A stretch of DNA of 64,000 nt from Methylobacter sp. BlB1 (GCF_015476545.1 NZ_JADMKV010000003.1:23528-87527), one strand, 5' to 3'; shown: positions 27,994-37,332, counted from the first letter of the stretch. Notes: generated by a model from the letters alone, not told the origin. Numbers and translations are program-made.

Positions 27994-28995
27994 ATGTCTG
28001 CAAGCCCTGCAATAAGCCCGACCCAACAGTCGACGACCACTCGTCATGACTGGCAATTGGATGAAGTTCAAGCGCTTTATGCGTTGCCGTTTAATGATCT
28101 GATTTTTAAAGCACAGACGATTCATAGAGAGAACTTCGATCCGAATGAGATTCAGGTGAGCAGTCTGCTGAGCATTAAAACCGGTTCATGCTCGGAAGAT
28201 TGCGGTTATTGCCCGCAAAGCGCGCGCTATGATTCGGATTTGACGCCCGAAGCGCTAATGCCGGTTGATGTTGTTTTGAAAGCCGCCCAAAAAGCCAAGG
28301 AGCAGGGTGCATCCCGGTTCTGCATGGGCGCGGCTTGGCGCCAACCGAAAGACAGAGACATCGAGCGCGTGGTCGAAATGGTGCAGGGCGTCAAGGCGCT
28401 GGGCATGGAAACCTGCGTTACGTTGGGCATGCTGACCGATACGCAGACAGCGAGGCTGAAGGAAGGCGGACTCGATTACTACAATCATAATCTGGATACG
28501 TCGGAAGATTATTATTCCGAGATTATCACGACACGCACTTATCAGGATCGGCTCGATACGTTGGCGCGCGTCAGAGAGGCCGGCATTAATGTCTGTTGCG
28601 GCGGTATCGTCGGTATGGGCGAAAGCGACGTCGACCGCTCAAAGCTGCTGATAGAACTGGCCAATCTGCCCAAACATCCTGAAAGCGTACCGGTTAATAT
28701 GCTGGTGCAGGTCGAAGGAACGCCGCTGATGGGTACCGAAGCGCTGGATCCGCTTATTTTCATCAGAACCATCGCCGTGGCACGCATCATGATGCCTAAG
28801 TCGCGCGTGCGCCTGTCGGCAGGCCGCAATAATATGAGTGATGAAATGCAGGCTTTGTGTTTTCTGGCCGGCGCCAACTCGATCTTTTACGGCGACAAAT
28901 TATTGACGACCGACAACCCGATGACCAGCCATGATAGCCGGTTATTCGAGCGTTTGGGCCTGCATTCAGGCGGTTCCAGCTACGCAAATGACTGA
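27994..28995 (+). CDS. bioB: Biotin synthase
   Basis: 333 residues. A radical-SAM enzyme that inserts sulphur into dethiobiotin. The SAM-cluster cysteines lie in [20 protein letters not shown], followed by [23 protein letters not shown] and the substrate-site [13 protein letters not shown] precedes the ATG. First gene of bioB-bioF-bioH-bioC-bioD; no BirA-type operator was recognised upstream. Confidence 0.97.
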   Translation: MSASPAISPTQQSTTTRHDWQLDEVQALYALPFNDLIFKAQTIHRENFDPNEIQVSSLLSIKTGSCSEDCGYCPQSARYDSDLTPEALMPVDVVLKAAQKAKEQGASRFCMGAAWRQPKDRDIERVVEMVQGVKALGMETCVTLGMLTDTQTARLKEGGLDYYNHNLDTSEDYYSEIITTRTYQDRLDTLARVREAGINVCCGGIVGMGESDVDRSKLLIELANLPKHPESVPVNMLVQVEGTPLMGTEALDPLIFIRTIAVARIMMPKSRVRLSAGRNNMSDEMQALCFLAGANSIFYGDKLLTTDNPMTSHDSRLFERLGLHSGGSSYAND

Positions 28996-30148
28996 TGCAT
29001 TCTCGGCTTTGCCCGGCAATCTCGAAGCCATTGCCGGGCAGGGACTATACCGTTCGCGACGTATTACAGAATCGCCTCAAGGCATCCATCTGCAGATCGA
29101 CGGCAGGAAAGTGCTGAATTTTTGCAGTAACGATTATCTGGGGCTGGCCAATCATCCTGCCGTGGTGCAGGCGTTTAAGGCAGGGGCTGATCGTTACGGG
29201 GTTGGCAGCGGATCGGCGCATCTGATTTGCGGGCACAGCGCCGCGCATCATGCTCTGGAGGAGGAGTTGGCAGCCTTTACCGGTCGAGATAGGGCTTTGT
29301 TGTTTTCGGCCGGTTACATGGCGAACATGGGCGTTATTTCAGCCTTGATCGGGCGAAGCGATACGGTGTTCGAAGACCGATTGAACCATGCTTCCTTGCT
29401 GGATGGCGGTCTGCTGTCCGGAGCTAGGTTCAATCGTTATGCCCATGGCGACGTCAGCCATTTGAATGCCAAACTCGAAACAGCGCAAGGGCGCAAGTTG
29501 ATCGTGACAGACGGCATCTTCAGCATGGACGGCGATTTTGCGCCGTTGCAGTCATTGTCGGAAACGGCAAAAAGCCATGATGCCTGGCTGATGGTCGACG
29601 ATGCGCATGGCTTGGGCGTGATTGGCGAGCAGGGTCGTGGCATTGTTGATTATTACGGTCTCGGCCAGGACGATGTGCCGATACTGATCGGTACGTTGGG
29701 CAAGGCCTTCGGCACGTTTGGCGCCTTCGTGGCAGGCTCTGATGTATTGATCGAAACGCTGATTCAGAAAGCCCGAACTTATATTTATACGACGGCATTG
29801 CCGGCGGCCGTAGCCGAAGCGACACGGGCCAGCTTAAAAATAGTCATGACCGAAAACTGGCGCCGGGACAAGCTCAAAATGTTGTTCGAGCGTTTCAGGC
29901 AAGGCGCACAGCAGCTCGGCCTGCAGTTGATGCCGTCTTCCTCGGCCATTCAGCCTGTCTTAATAGGCGACAGCCAGCGCGCTGTTGACATTAGCAATGC
30001 CTTGCTGAACGAAGGTTTGCTGGTCAGTGCGATACGTCCGCCTACCGTGCCGCAGGGCAGTGCCAGGTTGCGTGTGACTTTCTCGGCGCAACATGAAGAG
30101 CGACACGTCGATCGGCTGCTTGCCGCACTGGATAACTTGCATCCATGA
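28988..30148 (+). CDS. bioF: 8-amino-7-oxononanoate synthase
   Basis: 386 residues from ATG 28988, which overlaps the end of bioB by 8 bases. A PLP enzyme condensing pimeloyl-ACP with alanine. Visible: [42 protein letters not shown], and the PLP lysine in [14 protein letters not shown]. The frame runs upstream into bioB, but only from this ATG does it match the family. Confidence 0.96.
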   Translation: MTDAFSALPGNLEAIAGQGLYRSRRITESPQGIHLQIDGRKVLNFCSNDYLGLANHPAVVQAFKAGADRYGVGSGSAHLICGHSAAHHALEEELAAFTGRDRALLFSAGYMANMGVISALIGRSDTVFEDRLNHASLLDGGLLSGARFNRYAHGDVSHLNAKLETAQGRKLIVTDGIFSMDGDFAPLQSLSETAKSHDAWLMVDDAHGLGVIGEQGRGIVDYYGLGQDDVPILIGTLGKAFGTFGAFVAGSDVLIETLIQKARTYIYTTALPAAVAEATRASLKIVMTENWRRDKLKMLFERFRQGAQQLGLQLMPSSSAIQPVLIGDSQRAVDISNALLNEGLLVSAIRPPTVPQGSARLRVTFSAQHEERHVDRLLAALDNLHP

Positions 30149-30915
30149 CAAAACTCCATAGTGAAACATTCGGCCGGGGCGCGCCGGTTGTGCTTGTGCA
30201 CGGCTGGGCCATGCATTCCGGCGTGTGGCGTGATTTTGCCAGGGCGCTGGCACGGCATTGCCGAGTCACTTGCATCGATTTGCCGGGGCATGGACGCAGC
30301 GAAAAAATCAGTCCGTTTACACTGGAGCAGATTAGCGTTGCATTGGTCAATTCGCTGCCCGAACAGCCATGCAGTTGGCTGGGCTGGTCCTTGGGCGCGA
30401 CAGTCGTGCTCGACATCGCCGAGCGCTTTCCCGAACGCGTTAGTTCGCTGGTGGTGCTGGCCGGTAATCCGCTGTTTATGCAAGCAGAAGCCTGGCCTGG
30501 CATGGAAGCGGGTTTGCTGGATGCGTTTGCCGATGGCTTGAATGATAATTGTCAGGCGACCTTATCACGTTTTCTGGCTCTGCAGGTGAATGGCCTGGCG
30601 GATTACAAGATTATATTGAAAGAGCTGAGAGAATCCGTGTATGAATGCGCTATGCCGGACTCGCAGGTATTGCAGAGCGGTCTGGCTATCTTGAAACAGT
30701 CGGACCTCAGGCCGGTCCTGTCCCGGCTGAAATGCCCTGTATCGGCCATATTGGGCGGCAAAGATATGCTGATTCCTGTCGCAGTCGGTCGGCAGTTATC
30801 ACGGCTGAATGCCGGTTGCGAAGTCAATATTATTGAACAGGCCGGGCACGTGCCGTTTTTATCGCACCAGCAAGAGGTTCTGGCTATTGTTTCCCGTTTT
30901 CTTGGTCAAGCATGA
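30145..30915 (+). CDS. bioH: Pimeloyl-ACP methyl ester carboxylesterase
   Basis: 256 residues, ATGA overlap with bioF. An alpha/beta hydrolase that removes the methyl group from pimeloyl-ACP methyl ester, completing the BioC-BioH route. The nucleophile serine is in [11 protein letters not shown] near residue 80, the oxyanion motif [11 protein letters not shown] is near the N-terminus, and the catalytic histidine is in [11 protein letters not shown] near the end. Confidence 0.94.
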   Translation: MTKLHSETFGRGAPVVLVHGWAMHSGVWRDFARALARHCRVTCIDLPGHGRSEKISPFTLEQISVALVNSLPEQPCSWLGWSLGATVVLDIAERFPERVSSLVVLAGNPLFMQAEAWPGMEAGLLDAFADGLNDNCQATLSRFLALQVNGLADYKIILKELRESVYECAMPDSQVLQSGLAILKQSDLRPVLSRLKCPVSAILGGKDMLIPVAVGRQLSRLNAGCEVNIIEQAGHVPFLSHQQEVLAIVSRFLGQA

Positions 30916-30925
30916 GTGCTGTTCC

Positions 30926-31705
30926 ATGTTAGATAAAAGCAAAGTCAAGCGCTCTTTTTCTGCAGCCTGTGCATCTTACGATGCTGTCGCCGAATTGCAG
31001 CGCACGGTAGGCAGAGATCTGCTGACCCGTATCGAAACAGACAGTTTGACCGGTACGATACTGGATATCGGTTGCGGTACCGGGTTTTTAACCGCGGAAT
31101 TATTGGTTTGGCCGGGCAGCAAGTACATGCTGGCGCTGGATATTGCATTGCCTATGCTGCAAATCACGCGCAGAAAACTGGCTGGGGCAAACAATGTCAT
31201 GTATTTATGCGCCGATGCGGAATCATTGCCGGTTGCCTGTCATATTGCCGATCACGTGTTCTCGAATCTGGCTTTGCAATGGTGCGAAAATCTGGAGGAG
31301 GTTTTCACCGATATCAAGCGCACGCTAAAGCCTGGCCGCCAGTTGATTTGTTCGACATTCGGCCCCCATACCCTGCAGGAATTGAAAAGCGCATGGGCAG
31401 AGGTTGACGACTATAGTCACGTTAACGAGTTTTATAATCAGGAGCAGATCGGTTGTTTTCTTAGAAGAGCCGGCTTTCGTCAGATAAAGATGGAAAGCAA
31501 GATGCACAGGCCGGCTTATGACTCCGTTTTGGCGTTGATGAAGGAGTTGAAGCATATCGGGGCGCACAACATGACGGTTGGACGCAACAGGAGCATCACC
31601 ACCAAAGCACAAATGCAGGGCATGATTGCGGCTTATGAAGTCTATAGATCCCAAGGCCTAATCCCGGCGACTTTCGAAGTTATCATGATTACAGCGCAGG
31701 CGTGA
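30926..31705 (+). CDS. bioC: Malonyl-ACP O-methyltransferase
   Basis: 259 residues from ATG 30926, 10 bases after bioH. It methylates malonyl-ACP to prime pimelate synthesis. SAM motif I (LDIGCGTGFLTAEL), VFSNLALQWCENL and FSTFGPHTLQEL-type C-terminal blocks (QLICSTFGPHTLQELKSAW) are typical of BioC. A longer in-frame ORF from 30809 lies inside bioH and is not believed. Confidence 0.94.
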   Translation: MLDKSKVKRSFSAACASYDAVAELQRTVGRDLLTRIETDSLTGTILDIGCGTGFLTAELLVWPGSKYMLALDIALPMLQITRRKLAGANNVMYLCADAESLPVACHIADHVFSNLALQWCENLEEVFTDIKRTLKPGRQLICSTFGPHTLQELKSAWAEVDDYSHVNEFYNQEQIGCFLRRAGFRQIKMESKMHRPAYDSVLALMKELKHIGAHNMTVGRNRSITTKAQMQGMIAAYEVYRSQGLIPATFEVIMITAQA

Positions 31706-31709
31706 CAGC

Positions 31710-32384
31710 ATGAAGCAGGGTTATTTCATTACCGGTACTGATACCAACGTTGGAAAAACCTGGGCTACGATTGCGCTGATGCGTTATTTCAAGAGGCTGG
31801 GCAAATCCGTCGTCGGCATGAAGCCGGTAGCGTCCGGATGCCTAATGCAAAACGGCGTCTTACGAAATGAAGATGCATTGCTGATTCAGGAAAATGCCTC
31901 ATTATCTGTTGAATATGAACTGATTAACCCTTATGCCTATGAAGCGCCCGTCTCGCCTCATATTGCCGGTGCCGATAATCCGGTGCTGCTGCATAAAATT
32001 GTTGCCGACTTTAATACTTTGAAAAAAAAGGCTGACATTCTGTTGGTTGAAGGGGCTGGCGGCTGGATGTCGCCGATCAACGCTACTGAAGATATTGCCG
32101 ACCTTGCAAAAGCGCTGGCCCTGCCGGTCATTATCGTCGTGGCGATCAGGCTGGGCTGCATCAATCATGCAAAATTGACTTACCAGGCCATTCGCTCTTC
32201 GGGTATGCCTTGCGCAGGCTGGATTGCAATGTGCACTGAACCTGGCTTGTTGAGCCAGGATGAAAATATTCAGACTATAGCTACCTCCTTGGATTCGCCT
32301 TTACTAGGCGTATTGCCGTACTGTGCTCAAGCTGACTTTGATGCATTCTCATTAAATCTCTCGGTTGATCTAAGTAAAAATTGA
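31710..32384 (+). CDS. bioD: Dethiobiotin synthetase
   Basis: 224 residues, starting 4 bases after bioC. It closes the ureido ring of dethiobiotin with ATP and CO2. Visible: the P-loop GTDTNVGKTWATI, MKPVASG, VEGAGGWMSPI, and the Mg-binding region of the DinB/MinD-like fold. Its stop codon overlaps the FNR-like box of the next gene, and no terminator hairpin separates them. Confidence 0.96.
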   Translation: MKQGYFITGTDTNVGKTWATIALMRYFKRLGKSVVGMKPVASGCLMQNGVLRNEDALLIQENASLSVEYELINPYAYEAPVSPHIAGADNPVLLHKIVADFNTLKKKADILLVEGAGGWMSPINATEDIADLAKALALPVIIVVAIRLGCINHAKLTYQAIRSSGMPCAGWIAMCTEPGLLSQDENIQTIATSLDSPLLGVLPYCAQADFDAFSLNLSVDLSKN

Positions 32385-32394
32385 TTTAGGTCAA
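32381..32394 (+). promoter_or_regulatory. FNR/ANR-type box upstream of the hemerythrin gene
   Basis: TTGAT-TTAG-GTCAA matches the FNR consensus TTGAT-N4-ATCAA at nine of ten positions. Its centre lies about 40.5 bases before the start point predicted from the TATAAT at 32416, the class II activator position. Confidence 0.7.
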
Positions 32395-32415
32395 CATTTG
32401 AGAGAGAGTAAAAAC

Positions 32416-32421
32416 TATAAT
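32416..32421 (+). promoter_or_regulatory. -10 element of the hemerythrin promoter
   Basis: A perfect TATAAT lies 21 bases after the FNR-like box, with no good -35, as expected at an activator-dependent class II promoter. The leader would be about 40 bases. Confidence 0.65.
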
Positions 32422-32467
32422 TTTTGTGCGGTTATTAATTACTATAACAATTTTGAGGAGTACATTT

Positions 32468-32866
32468 ATGGCTTTAATTACTTGGACAGCTGCACAATTC
32501 GGCACTAATGTAGGCTTCGCTGATGAAGAGCATCAAATTCTGTTTGATAAATTGAATAAATTATATGATCTGGCAACCGGTGGCGCAGACCGTTCCGCTG
32601 TGGGTGCCCAACTGGATGATTTGATCTCTTATGTCGTAGGGCATTTTGCTCATGAAGAAAGAGAAATGCTGGCAAAAGACTTCAGTAATTACACTGCCCA
32701 CAAGGCCGAGCATGAGGCTTTAATCGGTATATGCGCCGGGCTGCAAACAAAATTTCATGCCGGCGAGGCCGAAGTTACTGAAGAAGTCGGTCAAATGGTG
32801 AAAGGTTGGTTGGATAACCACATCCCTGTATTTGATAAGGCTTATGCCGATGCATTGAATAGCTGA
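32468..32866 (+). CDS. Bacteriohemerythrin
   Basis: 132 residues from ATG 32468 (ribosome site GAGGAG). All seven di-iron ligands of the hemerythrin fold are present: His22, His59 and Glu63 (HFAHE), His78 and His82 (HKAEH), His118 and Asp123 (HIPVFD). Single-domain bacteriohemerythrins bind O2 reversibly and are thought to deliver it to membrane methane monooxygenase in methanotrophs. The gene is monocistronic, with an FNR-like promoter and a strong terminator. Confidence 0.95.
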   Translation: MALITWTAAQFGTNVGFADEEHQILFDKLNKLYDLATGGADRSAVGAQLDDLISYVVGHFAHEEREMLAKDFSNYTAHKAEHEALIGICAGLQTKFHAGEAEVTEEVGQMVKGWLDNHIPVFDKAYADALNS

Positions 32867-32889
32867 GGAATAGTCATTCCATAAGTCTA

Positions 32890-32926
32890 AAAAGGCTTGT
32901 GAAGCGATGTTTCACAAGCCTTTTTT
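32890..32926 (+). terminator. Rho-independent terminator of the hemerythrin gene
   Basis: A perfect 14 bp stem (32890-32903 with 32911-32924) ends in a run of six T. Confidence 0.92.
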
Positions 32927-32948
32927 ATATCATAAAGCAAAAACTCAA

Positions 32949-32964
32949 TTGGCACACTTTGTGC
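32949..32964 (+). promoter_or_regulatory. Candidate sigma-54 promoter of the GTPase/roadblock operon
   Basis: TTGGCAC at -24 and TGTGC at -12, with GG and GC separated by exactly 10 bases, fit the sigma-54 pattern (consensus TGGCAC-N5-TTGC). It closely resembles the rnfA promoter in this window. The element also contains the palindrome GGCACA-CTT-TGTGCC, so a repressor operator is the alternative. The predicted leader to 33122 is about 145 bases. Confidence 0.6.
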
Positions 32965-33075
32965 CCAGAGCATATCATTATGCATATGTTCTTCAAATTA
33001 TATAAAGTTCAGGCAAATTTAATTATATTTTTAGTTTTTAACCCCTTGTATCTGTTTTTTTGGGTAAAAACAGCT

Positions 33076-33109
33076 AAAATTCATGTAGAAAATCTTTCGC
33101 ATGAATTTT
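33076..33109. repeat. Inverted repeat in the leader of the GTPase operon
   Basis: AAAATTCATG (33076-33085) and CATGAATTTT (33100-33109) are exact complements around a 14-base loop, 12 bases before the start codon of the next gene. It may affect translation of the first gene. Confidence 0.5.
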
Positions 33110-33121
33110 GAGAGTTAATGC

Positions 33122-33859
33122 ATGATTATTTGCCAGAAATTGATTACTTGCGGTGAGGGACAAAATGACACTCATGGATTCCACGAGTGGAATAATATTT
33201 TTCCGCCATCAGATTCGGATGCTTTTAGTTTTGTCGATAACGGATTACCTGATCAGGTCTTAAGAAATCTTGTTTTTCGCATTTCCAGAAAGCCCAGGCA
33301 ATTAATTACTCATATTCAGCGTATCTATTATTGTTACCATGCAAATTTATCGGAACAGCTTTTTGCCGCGCTTGTTGATTTTCTGGTTATTTTAGAACGG
33401 CGCGGCGCGGACATCAGTCGGCGCATGATAATCGGGACAAGCTCCAAATTATCTCGGGAGCATTATAAGTCGCTAAAGGCATTTATGACGAACGAAATGG
33501 ATGTTGCACTGTTAGAAGGAAATCAATATTCCATTTTCACAAAAGGGCTGCTCGGTACTCAAAACCTAGTGCAGCAGGTCATCTCTTCAGATGAACAAGC
33601 CTATGATCCGTTGGATTTGGCGCGTGATTATATTGAATATAGTCAGCTATCCGAGGCAAAAGATGTGCTGGAAAACGCTATCATAAACGAACCGCACAGG
33701 CTGGAGTTACATCAGAGCTTGTTAGAACTTTATAAATCAACACAGGATATTTCAGGATTGAAAAAAATGGTTGAATTTTTCGCCAGCTTGAATATACCTA
33801 AACCTGATGGTTGGGATGAATTAATGACGCTTTTCATGAGCGCTAGCAATGAACGATAA
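33122..33859 (+). CDS. FimV-like TPR protein, first gene of a GTPase/roadblock operon
   Basis: 245 residues, no signal peptide or membrane segment. The N-terminal 130 residues are not recognised. The C-terminal part (DPLDLARDYIEYSQLSEAKD, LENAIINEPHRLELHQSLLE, and a WDELMTLF end) parallels the cytoplasmic TPR of FimV encoded at 13417 (VYLAYGRYQQAEELMRHAI, EQPDRDECMLKLLEIFY). This suggests a soluble adaptor using the same protein-interaction fold as the FimV polarity hub. A GAGAG ribosome site precedes ATG 33122. It overlaps the next gene by 11 bases. The role is inferred. Confidence 0.75.
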   Translation: MIICQKLITCGEGQNDTHGFHEWNNIFPPSDSDAFSFVDNGLPDQVLRNLVFRISRKPRQLITHIQRIYYCYHANLSEQLFAALVDFLVILERRGADISRRMIIGTSSKLSREHYKSLKAFMTNEMDVALLEGNQYSIFTKGLLGTQNLVQQVISSDEQAYDPLDLARDYIEYSQLSEAKDVLENAIINEPHRLELHQSLLELYKSTQDISGLKKMVEFFASLNIPKPDGWDELMTLFMSASNER

Positions 33860-34997
33860 ACGCAAAAGCTCTTTAAAAGTTGCGCTCCACTGCATGGATG
33901 GGCGCACTTATAAAACAATGGTGATGTATCTTCAAGGTCCTTGCAAAGGAGCCGCGGCTGTCGTTGAAGATTTGGACGCTGAAGTCGATATAATTGATGC
34001 CGATTCCATCAATGCCAAAGCATTGCTTGAACAGAAATTGGCTGAGAATTCTAGCAGGCCCATTATTGTATTATCTTTGCAGGAACTGAAACTGGATAAT
34101 GCATTGTATGTAAGAAAACCGATCAAGACGGTCGAGATGTTAGAGGCCTTGAGCAAAGCCGAAGCTTTGTTGGCTGTGAAGCAGAAATCGAATGAAAATG
34201 TTCAGACTAGCAAGAAGCTGTTTATAAATACGGATGAGCGCAAAAAGACATCCAAACATCAAACGGCGATGCATCTTGATGAAGGGAATTTCAATGCGTT
34301 TATAGGTTCCATTCCTGGTCTGGATGTAAATGATCCGAAGCAATTTCCCAATGCTTCTTATAATCCCAAAGAATATTTTCAGGGCTATTTTCAGTCCGCT
34401 TGCCTTATAGCGCAGACAAAAAAGCAGGTATTACATCTTAACTCTGGCTGGAAGTCGCTGATTATCTTCCCTCATAATCATGAAATCTGGTTCGATGCGG
34501 ATGACAAACAGCTGAGGTCGTTTGCCGGCTTACCAATAAAAAGCCTGTCAGGCGCAGGCATGTCGCTTACTCCGGCCAGCGCACATGCCTTATCTGCCAA
34601 CAGAGAGTTGGATAAATTCCACAATGTGGACGCCTTTTTATGGAAACTGGCCGTATGGTCATCCAGAGGCCGCTATCCGGTTGCCCTGGATATTGATAGG
34701 CCGGTTTTTTTAAAACACTGGCCGAACTTTACGCGTCTCATTGTTACGCCCCATGCATTAAGGATTTCGGCATTGCTTATAGCGGGGCCGAGAACCTTAC
34801 CTGATATTGCTGAAACTTTAAAAATTAAACCTCAATATGTATTTGTTTTTATCAGCGCAGCGCATGCACTTGGCTTGGTTAAACAAGCTAAACGGCAATC
34901 CGATGAAATTATCCAGCCGCCAGCTATCAAGAAAAATACTGAGCGGCAGGGATTATTAACTCGAATTCTTAGCAAATTACGCGGAAACAAATCATAA
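33849..34997 (+). CDS. PatA-like protein with C-terminal winged helix
   Basis: 382 residues, soluble. Residues 1-130 look like a degenerate receiver-type alpha/beta domain (VALHCMDGRTYKTMVMYLQG, PIIVLSLQELKLDNALYVRKP with a KP pair as in receivers) without a clear phospho-acceptor aspartate. The C-terminal third (ISALLIAGPRTLPDIAETLK, PQYVFVFISAAHALGLV) resembles the winged-helix segment of PATAN/DUF4388-type proteins found with Ras-like GTPases. A basic tail ends the protein. Translationally coupled to the gene before it, 13 bases from the GTPase gene. No named family is certain. Confidence 0.7.
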   Translation: MNDKRKSSLKVALHCMDGRTYKTMVMYLQGPCKGAAAVVEDLDAEVDIIDADSINAKALLEQKLAENSSRPIIVLSLQELKLDNALYVRKPIKTVEMLEALSKAEALLAVKQKSNENVQTSKKLFINTDERKKTSKHQTAMHLDEGNFNAFIGSIPGLDVNDPKQFPNASYNPKEYFQGYFQSACLIAQTKKQVLHLNSGWKSLIIFPHNHEIWFDADDKQLRSFAGLPIKSLSGAGMSLTPASAHALSANRELDKFHNVDAFLWKLAVWSSRGRYPVALDIDRPVFLKHWPNFTRLIVTPHALRISALLIAGPRTLPDIAETLKIKPQYVFVFISAAHALGLVKQAKRQSDEIIQPPAIKKNTERQGLLTRILSKLRGNKS

Positions 34998-35010
34998 AGT
35001 TAGGAACAAT

Positions 35011-35547
35011 ATGAGCCAATACAAAATCATCTTTACCGGTCCTGTTGGCGCTGGTAAAACAACAGCTATTGAATCAATAAGCGATGTGCCGCCGGTTAAA
35101 ACGGACGCGGCTGCCAGCGATATGACAAAGAACAAAAAAGCATCAACCACTGTCGCCATGGATTACGGAATCATGAATCTCGCCGGCGGTGAGAAGATTC
35201 ACCTTTATGGTACCCCTGGGCAGGAACGCTTTGACTTTATGTGGGATATTCTTACTACAGGCGGCATAGGACTGATTTTGTTGCTTGATAATACCCGAGC
35301 GGATCCTTTCCAGGATATGAAGTTTTTTTTGGATTCGTTTCAGTCGTTTATAGCAAAAACGAATGTAGCCATCGGTGTAACGCAGATGGATCTGAGCGAT
35401 AAGCCTGCCATCAATGATTATCATGTCCAACTGCAAGGAATGGGGCTCAATCCGCCGGTGTTCTCTGTGGATGCTCGCGTTAAAAATGATGTATCTATTT
35501 TAGTGCAGTCTTTATTGTACTCCTTGGACCCTGAACTCGAGGAGTAA
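35011..35547 (+). CDS. Ras-like small GTPase (COG2229/MglA-related)
   Basis: 178 residues. P-loop GPVGAGKTT at residues 10-18; switch I TTVAMDYG; switch II with LYGTPGQERF, where the usual DxxG aspartate is replaced by the GTPGQ form typical of the roadblock-associated prokaryotic GTPases; a G4-like TQMD in place of NKxD. These are features of the COG2229 group, related in role to MglA, which sets cell polarity. The partner roadblock genes follow at once. It probably acts as a GTP switch at the membrane or cell pole; the effector is unknown. Confidence 0.88.
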   Translation: MSQYKIIFTGPVGAGKTTAIESISDVPPVKTDAAASDMTKNKKASTTVAMDYGIMNLAGGEKIHLYGTPGQERFDFMWDILTTGGIGLILLLDNTRADPFQDMKFFLDSFQSFIAKTNVAIGVTQMDLSDKPAINDYHVQLQGMGLNPPVFSVDARVKNDVSILVQSLLYSLDPELEE

Positions 35548-35550
35548 CGT

Positions 35551-36189
35551 ATGAGCAACTATGTCTTGACGGAAGGATTGCATTTGTATCCGACTCCAGC
35601 TGGCGCTTATTATGCAGCCTGTTCTGTCAATAAGGATAAAACCCGGCAGTTCTTGAGAGCCTTGTTATTACAGGAGAAAACCCCAGCGCTTAACTTAGCC
35701 AATTTGCGGAAATTAATGGACCAGCATGAAGAAGCAAAATGCCTGGAACTGTTGCATCATTGCCAAAAATTAGGTTGGGTTCAAGGAATTGATACTGCAC
35801 TGCATTATCCGCAGGATGCACTTGAAGCTATTCTGCCTGATCTATTAAGTAAAATTTCGGAAAATGGCAAGGTGCTCCTGGCGGACAGTCAAGGTTTCTA
35901 TCTGTCCAGCCATGGGTTTCCGCATGAAGTTGCTGAAGAGCTATCGGCATTAAGCGCGGAAATTGCTACCATTCACGAGCGGCGGTCAGGTTTGTTGATG
36001 AACAATATGGGGCTGGCCAGCAACGCATGGGCGGTTATTGATGCGTACGGTAATAGCCAGCTTGGATTTTGGCCTTTATTTATTGGTAATAATCGTTTTG
36101 TTATTGCTATTTCAGGCATTCCCCATTTTAACCATCCGGAATTCGTTTCTCTGGTTTGGGCATTGAGCATGCGTTATGCCACTAAATAA
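35551..36189 (+). CDS. Winged-helix plus roadblock-like protein
   Basis: 212 residues, 3 bases after the GTPase gene. The N-terminal 95 residues are helical (FLRALLLQEKTPALNLANLR, CLELLHHCQKLGWVQGI) and may form a winged helix. The C-terminal half (GKVLLADSQGFYLSSHGF, EELSALSAEIATIHERR, and the final SLVWALSMRYA) has the alpha/beta order of a divergent roadblock/LC7 domain. This is a pattern-based reading, not a firm family match. It would be a candidate GTPase regulator. Confidence 0.65.
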   Translation: MSNYVLTEGLHLYPTPAGAYYAACSVNKDKTRQFLRALLLQEKTPALNLANLRKLMDQHEEAKCLELLHHCQKLGWVQGIDTALHYPQDALEAILPDLLSKISENGKVLLADSQGFYLSSHGFPHEVAEELSALSAEIATIHERRSGLLMNNMGLASNAWAVIDAYGNSQLGFWPLFIGNNRFVIAISGIPHFNHPEFVSLVWALSMRYATK

Positions 36190-36235
36190 CGCTTAATAAT
36201 TTATCAATTAATTATCAAAGATAAGAGACAAAAAT

Positions 36236-36598
36236 ATGCGCGCAGATATGCTAGCTTCAATACTCACAGAACTTAATGGCACTTCAGCAGATATTGAAGC
36301 ATCGGGAGTAATATCGACTGACGGTTTAATGATGGCTTCTGTATTGCCTGCTGGACTGGATGAAGATCGGGTAGGTGCTATGAGCGCCGCAATGCTGTCA
36401 TTGGGTGATCGTACTGCTCAGGAATTGGCAAGGGGATCACTAGAACAGGTTTTAATAAAAGGCGCCAAAGGTTATGTCCTGATGGTTTATGCCGGAAATG
36501 AATCGGTGTTAACCGTTTTGGCAAAACCTAATGCTAAGTTAGGCTTGATTTTCCTGGACGTAAAACGGGCTGCGAGCAGTATTTCTGAATTGCTGTAG
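36236..36598 (+). CDS. Roadblock/LC7 domain protein (MglB-like)
   Basis: 120 residues forming a single roadblock domain: helix 1, then the SGVISTDGLMMASVLP strand pair, helix 2 (VGAMSAAMLSLGDRTAQEL), and the VLIKGAKGYVLMVYAG and SVLTVLAKPNAKLGLIFLDV strands. Roadblock proteins such as MglB bind and activate Ras-like GTPases. It is the last gene of the five-gene block, 46 bases after the preceding one. Confidence 0.9.
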   Translation: MRADMLASILTELNGTSADIEASGVISTDGLMMASVLPAGLDEDRVGAMSAAMLSLGDRTAQELARGSLEQVLIKGAKGYVLMVYAGNESVLTVLAKPNAKLGLIFLDVKRAASSISELL

Positions 36599-36757
36599 GG
36601 ACTTTATTTAGCACAGAATTAACTGGTTTTAAATATCCTACAGTTATTTGTCTAAATAACTATAGGGTTTATATGATAAAAACGAATAATTATTGAAATA
36701 TTGCCAATAATATTATTGAGGTAATAAGTTCAATATATTCAATGCCAGGAAAAATAA

Positions 36758-37315
36758 ATGTCATTAAATTTCAACGAATTAATTGAATATGCCAAGGCAT
36801 TTTCCGGTTTGACGCCTGAGCTTGAGGCATGCCTGAAAGATATCGGTCCGGAAATCACACCACAACTGCAAGCTGTCACCGATTCCTTTTATGACCAGCT
36901 AGCTACCATACCTGAGACCGCTAAATATTTGGAAGGTCGCGTGGCAACTTTAAAAATAGCCCATTTAAGATGGATGACAGGGTTGTTTTCCAGCAATATC
37001 GATGCTGAGTTTGCACGAAGCATGTATCAGGTAGGTGATATTCATGTCAAAGTCAATTTGCCTGTTGAATTTATGGCGGGTGCTATGACCTTGATCAATA
37101 ATGAACTCACCCGCATAGTTATCGAGACATTCGGACATAATAGTGAAAAATGCACGAAAGCGCTGCAAGCGATCGCTTCGGTTACAGGGCTTGCGCTAAT
37201 GATAATGCAACAGTCCTATCAAGAATCCACACTTGCCGAAGAACTGGAGAAATTTCTCACTATTTCTGGCATGAGCAGAACGCTATTTGCCAATCTTGCC
37301 AAGGCGTATAAATAA
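36758..37315 (+). CDS. Stand-alone protoglobin (globin-coupled-sensor type domain)
   Basis: 185 residues with a protoglobin-type globin and no output domain. The segment LKIAHLRWMTGLFSSNID and the following VGDIHVKVNLPVEFMAGAM match the F-helix region of globin-coupled sensors, with the histidine of GDIH as the likely proximal haem ligand. Such domains sense or bind O2, NO or CO. With no kinase, cyclase or methyl-accepting part, it would signal through a partner, perhaps the adjacent GTPase or PAS proteins. Followed by an unusually long terminator stem. Confidence 0.82.
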   Translation: MSLNFNELIEYAKAFSGLTPELEACLKDIGPEITPQLQAVTDSFYDQLATIPETAKYLEGRVATLKIAHLRWMTGLFSSNIDAEFARSMYQVGDIHVKVNLPVEFMAGAMTLINNELTRIVIETFGHNSEKCTKALQAIASVTGLALMIMQQSYQESTLAEELEKFLTISGMSRTLFANLAKAYK

Positions 37316-37332
37316 TCAAAAATTAACTCCCC

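Noticed and set aside
32899-33111. 70-codon ORF between the hemerythrin gene and the GTPase operon
   Set aside because: It starts inside the hemerythrin terminator and overlaps the candidate sigma-54 promoter.
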